The position numbers and the translations under genes were made by a program. From NCBI GenBank assembly GCA_029010655.1, contig JAQXKW010000201.1:1-7737 (forward strand): a stretch of DNA of 7,737 nt, given 5' to 3'. Origin of the DNA: Clostridia bacterium (GTDB lineage: Bacteria > Bacillota > Clostridia > Oscillospirales > CAG-272). Shown here piece after piece: positions 1 through 5,349 of the stretch (position 1 is the stretch's first letter; the number at the start of each line of letters is the position of its first letter). The notes under the pieces are model-generated. The model did no database searches. It was given only the letters and a program-made list of their open reading frames with translations, and had not been told where the DNA came from.

Positions 1-912
1 AAAAGCGGCAGAAGAAAAAAAGTAATTCTCGACACGGACACCTACAACGAAATCGACGACCAGTATGCCCTGGCATACTGCTATCTTGCAGACTCCATGG
101 AGCTGCTTTCCGTCAACGCCGCCCCCTTCTACAACGACAACAGCACAAGCTATGAGGACGGCATGCTGAAAAGCTACGAGGAAATTCACAAGGTGTTAAG
201 GCTCCTTGATCCCGATTATAAAACCCCTGTTTTCAAGGGCTCGCCTACCACAATAGAGCTTTCCGGCAGTTATGTTGACAGCCCTGCGGCACGGAATATT
301 ATCGAGACGGTTAAAAGCTCCGACGAGCCCGTTTACGTTCTGGGAATCGGCGCAATTACCAATGTAGCCTCCGCCCTTATGATTGACCCCTCCATAAAGG
401 ACAACATGTGCGTTATCTGGCTGGGCGCAAATCAGTTCGGCGGAAAGCTGGGCGACTACAAGCAGATTGACGACTATATGCGGGACAACAACCTGGGTGA
501 ATTTAATCTGGTGCAGGACTACACCGCCGGACAGATTCTTCTCAATTCCGGCGTGCCGCTTTTGCTGTGCCCTGCATGGTGCATAGTTTCCGTGCTTACC
601 ACAAATACTTACTGGAACGATCAGTTAAAGGGTCAAAATCCCGTCTGCGATTACCTCTATGAAATAACCGAAAGAATGCATCAGCTTTCCGGCAGAGGGG
701 ACGAATGGGTGAGAACCATATGGGACATTGCCGCACCTGCAATTCTTGATATTCCCGAGTGTGCCGAAATTGAGGTTGTTCCCACTCCCGTTTTAACGGA
801 CGACAGAATTTATGCATACGATTCCACCCGCCATAAAATGCTGTATCTGAAAAAGATTGACCGTCAGACAGTATATGAAAGCACCTGGAAGATTTTGAAA
901 AATGAACAGTAA
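1..912 (+). CDS. Nucleoside hydrolase (IunH/RihA-like family), 5' partial
   Basis: Open from the first base of the window; 303 codons precede the TAA at 910-912, so only a short N-terminus is missing compared with the usual 310-330 residues. The ATG at 97 is internal. In window codon numbering the calcium- and ribose-binding signature DTDTYNEIDD lies at residues 11-20 (family pattern DxDxxxDD). VLGIGAITNVA near residue 113 and EFNLVQD at 167-173 (family EFN...D) are also typical. Known function: these enzymes cleave the N-glycosidic bond of nucleosides to ribose plus base, in the cytoplasm. Near the C-terminus the family His-Asp motif reads WDIAAPA (W241-D242): the Asp is kept but the His is replaced by Trp, so substrate choice cannot be guessed. 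The gene overlaps tsaB by 11 bases, which implies one transcript. Family assignment is firm; the precise substrate is not. Confidence 0.9.
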   Translation, partial: KSGRRKKVILDTDTYNEIDDQYALAYCYLADSMELLSVNAAPFYNDNSTSYEDGMLKSYEEIHKVLRLLDPDYKTPVFKGSPTTIELSGSYVDSPAARNIIETVKSSDEPVYVLGIGAITNVASALMIDPSIKDNMCVIWLGANQFGGKLGDYKQIDDYMRDNNLGEFNLVQDYTAGQILLNSGVPLLLCPAWCIVSVLTTNTYWNDQLKGQNPVCDYLYEITERMHQLSGRGDEWVRTIWDIAAPAILDIPECAEIEVVPTPVLTDDRIYAYDSTRHKMLYLKKIDRQTVYESTWKILKNEQ

Positions 913-1612
913 AATCATCCTTGCCGCAGATTCCACGGCAACAGTCGCCTCCGTCGCCCTGCGTCGGGGAGGCGAGACGCTGGGCGAATATTTTGTAAAC
1001 GCCGGAAGCACCCACAGCGTAACGCTTCTTCCCATGATAGAGCATCTTCTGAAAAGCTGTGGGATAACTGCTGACGACGTGGATATTTTCGCAGTTTCTC
1101 AGGGTCCCGGCTCCTTTACGGGGGTGCGTATCGGCGCCGCCGTAATAAAAGGACTTGCCTTCAAGGACGAAAAGCCCTGCGTGGGGGTTTCCACTCTTGA
1201 AGCTCTGGCTTATAATCTTTCAGGGCTTGAGGGAATAATATGCCCGTGCATGAACGCGCGGAGAGGTCAGGTTTACACGGCAGTTTTCCGCGGGGACGGA
1301 AAGGGCGTTGAAAGGCTTACGGAGGATATGGCATTTTCCATTGATGAGCTTTCACAAACGCTGTCCGATTACAGCGAAAAAATATATTTCTGCGGCGACG
1401 GCTATCCGCTGGTTGAAAAACTTACAGGGACGGTAACGCCGGAGAATTTGCGGCGGCAAAACGCCGCCTCCGTTGCGGCCGTGGCGGAAAAAATATATAA
1501 CCGGTCGGAGGACAAGACCTTTCACCCCGATGCGCTTGTCCCCACATACCTACGCCGCCCCCAGGCGGAAAGAGAAAGATTAGAAAGGTTAAAAGCTGAA
1601 AACAATGATTAA
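902..1612 (+). CDS. tsaB: TsaB, tRNA N6-threonylcarbamoyladenosine synthesis partner
   Basis: A 236-residue protein of normal TsaB/YeaZ length. The ASKHA-fold signature GPGSFTGVRIG is at residues 68-78, preceded by a THS segment near residue 37. The C-terminal PTYLRRPQAERE (214-225) is the typical TsaB ending. TsaB is the catalytically inactive paralogue of TsaD; with TsaD and TsaE it transfers threonylcarbamoyl to A37 of ANN-decoding tRNAs in the cytoplasm. The start at 902 follows GGAAG (887-891) by 10 bases and overlaps the end of the nucleoside hydrolase, so translation is probably coupled. Its usual partners rimI and tsaD are not next to it here; rpiB follows directly with an 8-base overlap. 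tsaE or others may lie upstream of the window. Identity is confident. Confidence 0.95.
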   Translation: MNSKIILAADSTATVASVALRRGGETLGEYFVNAGSTHSVTLLPMIEHLLKSCGITADDVDIFAVSQGPGSFTGVRIGAAVIKGLAFKDEKPCVGVSTLEALAYNLSGLEGIICPCMNARRGQVYTAVFRGDGKGVERLTEDMAFSIDELSQTLSDYSEKIYFCGDGYPLVEKLTGTVTPENLRRQNAASVAAVAEKIYNRSEDKTFHPDALVPTYLRRPQAERERLERLKAENND

Positions 1613-2057
1613 AAATGTAGCAATCGCCTGTGACCACGGCGGATATGAATTAAAGCTTGACGTTATCCGTCATCTTGAGGAAAAAGGAATAGCATACGAG
1701 GACTTCGGCTGTAACAGCACCGAAAGCGTTGACTATCCCGATTACGGAATTCCCGCCGCAAAAGCGGTGGCAGAGGGAAAATTCGACGCCGCAATTCTTA
1801 TCTGCGGCACCGGCATCGGCATGAGCCTTTGCGCCAACAAGGTTAAGGGTATCCGTGCGGCAGTATGCTCCGACACCTTCTGCGCAAGAATGACCAGAGC
1901 GCACAACAACGCCAACGTGCTCTGCATGGGAGCAAGAGTCATAGGGCTCGGCGTTGCGCTTGATATCGTTGACGCATTTCTCGGAACCGAATTCGAGGGC
2001 GGCAGACACGCAACTCGTGTGGAAAAGGTTATGGCAGAAGAAAAAGCCGACCGATAA
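1605..2057 (+). CDS. rpiB: Ribose-5-phosphate isomerase B (RpiB/LacAB family)
   Basis: A 150-residue protein, the usual RpiB length. Signatures are CDHGG at 9-13, the active-site loop ICGTGIGMS at 66-74 with the catalytic Cys67 and Thr69, TRAHNNANVLCMGARVIG at 97-114 with His100, and GGRHATRV at 132-139 holding the phosphate-binding Arg residues. Known reaction: ribose 5-phosphate to ribulose 5-phosphate (some members act on allose 6-phosphate or galactose 6-phosphate). It is cytoplasmic and part of the non-oxidative pentose phosphate pathway. The ATG lies inside the tsaB stop region with an 8-base overlap. The nearest AAAGG (1584-1588) is rather far away, so translational coupling to tsaB is likely. 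In one operon with a nucleoside hydrolase it could channel salvaged ribose; that link is inference. The Cys in the active-site loop favours RpiB over LacA/LacB. Confidence 0.94.
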   Translation: MIKNVAIACDHGGYELKLDVIRHLEEKGIAYEDFGCNSTESVDYPDYGIPAAKAVAEGKFDAAILICGTGIGMSLCANKVKGIRAAVCSDTFCARMTRAHNNANVLCMGARVIGLGVALDIVDAFLGTEFEGGRHATRVEKVMAEEKADR

Positions 2058-2086
2058 ACGGTCAGCGAAAATTGTAATATAACTTA

Positions 2087-2179
2087 CGGCGGGGCTTGTC
2101 TCCCGCCGAACAAAAGCGGAGCTATGCTCCGCTTTTGTCATTGCAGGGGGTGCCCCCCTGCTGTGCGGCGGCTTCGCCG
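2087..2179. terminator. Cluster of four hairpins between convergent genes
   Basis: The 145-base gap between rpiB (+) and the regulator gene (-) holds four successive inverted repeats. They are 2087-2093/2102-2108 (CGGCGGG/CCCGCCG), 2111-2122/2126-2137 (12 bp, CAAAAGCGGAGC with loop TAT), 2143-2150/2154-2161 (GCAGGGGG/CCCCCTGC) and 2166-2170/2175-2179 (CGGCG/CGCCG). The second has A4 on one side and T4 on the other, so it can act as an intrinsic terminator in both directions. The others are GC-rich and lack a T tract. Confidence 0.7.
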
Positions 2180-2202
2180 TCCGTCTTTCCCCATCTGTCA
2201 AA

Positions 2203-3363
2203 TCATCTGTGATATGTATTATTCCCCACCTTTGCCGCCTCGGTGGCAAGCTCAATACATTCCTTCAGATTATCCAAATCAGGTCTGATATGCACCTCGG
2301 TGCAACGCGCAGTTGTGTCGGTGCTGTCCAGCTCATAGCTTATAAGCATTGACCTTGCCGTCATAATTCTCTGATACAGAGGCGTGCATACGTGCTCCAT
2401 CATCATTTCCAGCACGGCGGTCCAATATGAGCCGTATTTGCCCAGTATCAAATAGGCCAGCTTTCGCAGTTCTTTGGAGTCTGCTGTATTGAAATGATCT
2501 ATCAAATCGTTCCTCAAATGCTGGTCATCCTCGTTTGTGCCGAAGGGCTCGGCAGGGTCTATGGCATTTCTCAGATAATCCCACACCTTCTTGTCAAGAA
2601 TACGGCACCACAGGCAAATCTCCAGAAATGTGGGCTCGCTTGTGCTTTCCCAGTTCTGAATAGTTCTCTCGCTTTTGCCCATGGCCTTTGCCATGTAAAG
2701 CTGAGATACTCCGCTGTCAACACGGGACCTCCTTAAAATGCTTGACGCCACCTCCGAAAAATTCATATCCATATTGGTTATTATGTATCCGTCCTTGTGA
2801 ATAAGCGACGCTTTCTTTGCGGCTTCGATTGCATCAAGCAAGAAAGCCCGGTTTACCTCAAAATCAGAAAGAACTCCGGCGTTATTGTTGGGACGGCTCA
2901 GCTCATAGGCTATCTGTATCATCTCCGCCATTCGGCATCTGCTTTTGAGGCTCATTTGGGAATGGGCGCAGAACATGTCCAAAAGCCCCGACCATTCGCC
3001 GCCGAAATCGTTGAAAACAAGGAAGTGTAATTTCCGAATCTCAAGCTGTCCCGCAATTTCGCTGAAATAAACGGAAAGCGCCCGTCTGAAATCTCCGTCG
3101 CTTTTTTCGGCACTCAGCCCCTGAAACAATTCGGGCCAGAAGAAATCAATAAAAGATCTGTAGGGATTACAGCCCGTAACCTTAAACCATTCCACAAGAA
3201 CGGGAAGCGTAGGGGAGCCCTGCCCCATTTCCCACGCCTTTATGGTGCTTTCGGACACTCCTATTTCACGGCTCATCATTTTTCTGCTCAATTTCGCATT
3301 TGTTCTGTCTCTTGCAAGCATTTCGGCACAGCGATCCGCTAATTCAATGTTGTAATTAAACAT
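2203..3363 (-). CDS. Duplicated two-HTH (XRE-like) transcriptional regulator
   Basis: A 386-residue protein built from two copies of the same unit. Copy 1 has an XRE-type helix-turn-helix at about 14-66 (core IGVSESTIKAWEMGQGSPTL) and a helical domain at about 92-185. Copy 2 has a second HTH at about 203-257 (MGKSERTIQNWESTSEPTF) and a helical domain at about 283-380. The helical parts match at a constant offset of 190 residues: EIRKLHFLVF (108-117) with ELRKLAYLIL (298-307), and IQIAYEL (149-155) with SMLISYEL (338-345). There is no membrane segment or signal peptide, so it is cytoplasmic. The start is set by AAGGG (3371-3375), 7 bases before ATG. It probably binds DNA and may repress its own promoter, where an inverted repeat lies. 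It faces away from the 90-residue gene across 339 bases. Two HTHs in one chain could read a dyad as a monomer; that and the regulated genes are inference. I do not recognise a named family for the helical domain. Confidence 0.85.
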   Translation of the reverse strand: MFNYNIELADRCAEMLARDRTNAKLSRKMMSREIGVSESTIKAWEMGQGSPTLPVLVEWFKVTGCNPYRSFIDFFWPELFQGLSAEKSDGDFRRALSVYFSEIAGQLEIRKLHFLVFNDFGGEWSGLLDMFCAHSQMSLKSRCRMAEMIQIAYELSRPNNNAGVLSDFEVNRAFLLDAIEAAKKASLIHKDGYIITNMDMNFSEVASSILRRSRVDSGVSQLYMAKAMGKSERTIQNWESTSEPTFLEICLWCRILDKKVWDYLRNAIDPAEPFGTNEDDQHLRNDLIDHFNTADSKELRKLAYLILGKYGSYWTAVLEMMMEHVCTPLYQRIMTARSMLISYELDSTDTTARCTEVHIRPDLDNLKECIELATEAAKVGNNTYHR

Positions 3364-3391
3364 AACCTCACCCTTAATATGTAAATCTCAA

Positions 3392-3419
3392 AAATATTTA
3401 CAGTATCATTGTAATATTT
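3392..3419. promoter_or_regulatory. Candidate operator, AT-rich inverted repeat
   Basis: AAATATTTACA (3392-3402) and TGTAATATTT (3410-3419) form an imperfect inverted repeat, one base out of register, around a 7-base centre. It sits 29-56 bases upstream of the regulator ATG and covers the candidate -10 and most of the -35. Further AATATT-type motifs follow at 3430-3445 (ATATT/AATAT dyad) and 3457-3467 (GAAATATTTTC). Autorepression is inference. Confidence 0.45.
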
Positions 3420-3422
3420 CAA
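3395..3422 (-). promoter_or_regulatory. Possible sigma-A promoter of the two-HTH regulator
   Basis: Read on the - strand, TTGAAA (3422-3417) is followed after 16 bases by TAAATA (3400-3395). The match is modest and the region is AT-rich, so the exact boxes are uncertain. The position, about 30-60 bases before the ATG and overlapping the inverted repeat, is right for an autoregulated promoter. Confidence 0.35.
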
Positions 3423-3656
3423 AAGCGATAATATTGTCGAAATATGTAATAGGGGCGAAATATTTTCACCTTTTTTTCGGTTTGTTCCGGTGTATGCTTT
3501 CGCCTTTTATTTGCGGATTGTTCGTTAAAATCATACAGCATAAAAAATACTGCGGTTTAATTACAGAAAATTACCAAGGAAAAGCACCATTTTGGTCATG
3601 CGTTTTGATTTCATATATGATAAAGTGTTATCGGTAATAAAAGGCGCACCCCACGA

Positions 3657-3684
3657 TTGTTTTTCGATTTCAAAAAAGTATAAT
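3657..3684 (+). promoter_or_regulatory. Possible sigma-A promoter for the 90-residue gene
   Basis: TTGTTT (3657-3662), a 16-base spacer and a perfect TATAAT (3679-3684). Transcription would start near 3690-3692, leaving a leader of only about a dozen bases that begins at or within the AGGAG ribosome site. That makes it questionable; the real promoter may be further upstream. Confidence 0.3.
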
Positions 3685-3689
3685 ATTTT

Positions 3690-3694
3690 AGGAG
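3690..3694 (+). promoter_or_regulatory. Ribosome binding site fixing the start at 3703
   Basis: AGGAG lies 8 bases before the ATG at 3703. The longer in-frame opening at 3592 has no comparable ribosome site, so the shorter 90-residue product is preferred. Confidence 0.75.
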
Positions 3695-3702
3695 CAAATT
3701 AT

Positions 3703-3975
3703 ATGAGACAAGAAACTCAACCTTTTTTTGTAACCAAAGATTATTCCGAAATTCCGGGGCTTCAGACAAGCTCCCGGGATACATACGAGGTACTCAGCTC
3801 AGACGGATATATAATCATCCGTTATACAAGCATCGGAAATAAAGGCACGGTTTCGGAGGAAAAGCGATTGAATTCAGTTTCCTTCAACGACGCAAAAAAC
3901 ATTGCCGTTTTCCTGTCCGAGAACAATGTGCGCAAAAGCGCATGGATGGAAATAGTCAACGATTTGTGCGGATAA
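3703..3975 (+). CDS. Small protein of unknown function (90 aa)
   Basis: Starting at 3703, where AGGAG lies 8 bases upstream, this encodes 90 residues. An in-frame ATG at 3592 would add 37 residues but has no good ribosome site. The sequence suggests a short beta-rich part (TYEVLSSDGYIIIRYTS), then SFNDAKNIAVFLSENNV and a final helix WMEIVNDL. This layout recalls small clostridial proteins of the DUF6514 type (sandwich strands, then a helix ending near V-x-D); that is a recollection of pattern, not a search result. There is no signal peptide, membrane segment or Cys cluster. It is divergent from the two-HTH regulator and could be under its control, since the AT-rich motifs lie between them. 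It ends before a bidirectional terminator. Function unknown; that it is a real gene is likely. Confidence 0.7.
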   Translation: MRQETQPFFVTKDYSEIPGLQTSSRDTYEVLSSDGYIIIRYTSIGNKGTVSEEKRLNSVSFNDAKNIAVFLSENNVRKSAWMEIVNDLCG

Positions 3976-4011
3976 AAAGATAAGTTACTTGCCCTTCGGG
4001 GCAAAAAAACT

Positions 4012-4059
4012 GCCAACCGCAAGCGGTCAAAGGCTGACGCTTTATCGGTTGGCTTTTTT
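4012..4059. terminator. Long bidirectional intrinsic terminator
   Basis: The outer stem GCCAACCG (4012-4019) / CGGTTGGC (4046-4053) is followed by T6 (4054-4059). On the other strand the stem is followed by AG and a T7 run (the A run 4003-4009). Inside, AAGCG-G-TCA (4021-4029) pairs with TGA-CGCTT (4035-4042) with one bulge, leaving a small loop AAGGC. It serves both the 90-residue gene (+) and the hydrolase gene (-). An additional TTGCCC-TTCG-GGGCAA hairpin lies at 3989-4004. Confidence 0.85.
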
Positions 4060-4136
4060 GCGGTCGGAATTTTCGTTTTTGAAATTCCGGCTGTTTTTTC
4101 ATGCACGTCACGGCTTACGAAAAGTTTGGGGCAGGC

Positions 4137-5105
4137 TCAGTTCTGAAAATTAAAGGTTTCCTCGCTTATAAGCGGATAACGGGAAATCGTATCACCGTCC
4201 AGGTTTTCCCTGTGCATATCCACCGCCGTAATCTGATGATTGTTGTAGGTGGTGTAGTAATAAATACCCTTGTCCGCATTACAGCAGGAGGTGTAGAGGG
4301 TTATCTCGTATTTGCCGTCAGAAACCTCACAGCAGCCTCTCTGCTGGTCAACGGAGCCGAGAATGTGGAAAAACTGGCTGACGCTCTCCGTCTCGGACTC
4401 CCCCGAAAGAGAGTGCATTTTCGTATATGCCACACGGATAAAACGGGACTGAGAGGAAAGATCTCCGGGAAGCCCCAGCGCACCCATGCCGCGGCTGTAC
4501 GCCGTCAGGGGAACGCCCCAGCAGTTTTCGGGCTGTTTGGGAGAAAGGCTCATGTAATTGTTAAGGGCAAACATCTGACTGTCAAAGGGCGGATTGTTTG
4601 TAAGCACCCCCACGGGGTTGTCATACACCTTCAGCCCGTCCGCCATAGCTTCCACCGTAATCGCTTCGTCCCTGTCGGCGATTATCCAGTGGAGCTGAGC
4701 CGTGGGAAGCTGTTCGCAGTAAGGCTCGTCCAGAATGTTTATGCGGGAAAGGAGACTGCGTGCTTCCTTTACGGACGAGCACTGAGCAAGAATCCACGGG
4801 ATAAATTCAAACTGCGCCACGTTATCACAGTTTGCATCCGGCTTGTTGTAGCAGGCGTTACCCACAAAATTGAGCCCCGCCATTCCAAGCCCCTTTTCAT
4901 TTATTCCGTCGTAGAAAAGCGGATCGTTTCCCACCACATGCGCCATACCGATTATGGCATAGTGACTTTCCAAATTCCATGCCTTGCGGAAATTAAGCGG
5001 ATAATTCCGAGGCATAACCACCACCTCGTCCCCGTAGGAAAACTCGTAGTCAAGGGTTCTGCCGAAGTAAAAATCCCGTGTTTTATATGTAGCTGCCGTA
5101 CACAT
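4137..5105 (-). CDS. bsh: Choloylglycine hydrolase family enzyme (probable bile salt hydrolase)
   Basis: A 322-residue Ntn-hydrolase with the usual bile salt hydrolase length. It begins MCTAATY: Met1 must be removed to expose the catalytic Cys2. The family active-site residues can be followed in order: FGRTLDY (Arg16, Asp19), AGLNF (Asn79), LTNNP (Asn170/171) and SSQSRFIR (Arg221). The stretch RGMGALGLPGDLSS before the Arg is typical of gut Bacillota bile salt hydrolases. Known reaction: hydrolysis of the amide bond of glycine- or taurine-conjugated bile acids; relatives (penicillin V acylases, N-acyl homoserine lactone acylases) share the fold. No signal peptide, so it is cytoplasmic. The start is supported by GGAGG (CCTCC at 5114-5118) 8 bases upstream. 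It is monocistronic, with its own strong promoter and a downstream bidirectional terminator. Family is certain; bile acid versus penicillin V preference is inferred. Confidence 0.92.
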   Translation of the reverse strand: MCTAATYKTRDFYFGRTLDYEFSYGDEVVVMPRNYPLNFRKAWNLESHYAIIGMAHVVGNDPLFYDGINEKGLGMAGLNFVGNACYNKPDANCDNVAQFEFIPWILAQCSSVKEARSLLSRINILDEPYCEQLPTAQLHWIIADRDEAITVEAMADGLKVYDNPVGVLTNNPPFDSQMFALNNYMSLSPKQPENCWGVPLTAYSRGMGALGLPGDLSSQSRFIRVAYTKMHSLSGESETESVSQFFHILGSVDQQRGCCEVSDGKYEITLYTSCCNADKGIYYYTTYNNHQITAVDMHRENLDGDTISRYPLISEETFNFQN

Positions 5106-5198
5106 TTCAAATTCCTCCGTTTTGTTGTTTTGTAAAGCCTTAGCCGGTTCTTTTATATCATTATTGCCGGCGCCTGTTGTTTATATTCATCGTAGGTT

Positions 5199-5227
5199 AT
5201 TATATCACACAGCCTGCAAGAGTGCAA
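5199..5227 (-). promoter_or_regulatory. Sigma-A promoter of the hydrolase gene
   Basis: On the - strand: TTGCAC (5227-5222), exactly 17 bases, TATAAT (5204-5199), with TG one base upstream (extended -10, TGATATAAT). The predicted start is near 5192, giving a leader of about 87 bases. The -35 is part of a short direct repeat CTTGCA-CT-CTTGCA. The leader also holds GCCGG/CCGGC half-sites that could pair. Confidence 0.8.
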
Positions 5228-5308
5228 GAAGTTATATTTCCGTATAATTTCATCTTCTGCGGTTTGGTTACGGGCATAAGAAAAACGCCATCGCTAACAT
5301 CCCTCGAC

Positions 5309-5338
5309 AAAGGAAAGCACCCACTTTCGTGAGTGCCT
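5309..5338 (-). terminator. Intrinsic terminator of the 594-residue gene
   Basis: On the - strand GCACTCAC, loop GAAA, GTGGGTGC (8 bp, one G-T pair; + coordinates 5317-5324 and 5329-5336), then TTTCCTTT. It starts 14 bases after the stop codon of the - strand gene. The T tract is interrupted, but the tetraloop and position are good. Confidence 0.75.
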
Positions 5339-5349
5339 TACATAAAGAA

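Noticed and set aside
3434..3637. + strand opening of 67 codons in the regulator/90-residue gene gap
   Set aside because: It begins at a TTG with no ribosome site, overlaps the candidate operator and yields a Cys/Phe/Tyr-rich low-information peptide typical of AT-rich intergenic DNA.
3989..4004. TTGCCC-TTCG-GGGCAA hairpin as terminator of the 90-residue gene
   Set aside because: It is followed by A residues, not T, on the + strand. The hairpin at 4012-4059 is the better terminator; this one may only stabilise the 3' end.
4101..5135. Long + strand opening of 344 codons opposite the hydrolase gene
   Set aside because: It lies antisense to a clear choloylglycine hydrolase, its product is Arg/His/Val-rich without recognisable motifs, and it lacks a convincing ribosome site. 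It is a shadow of the real gene.
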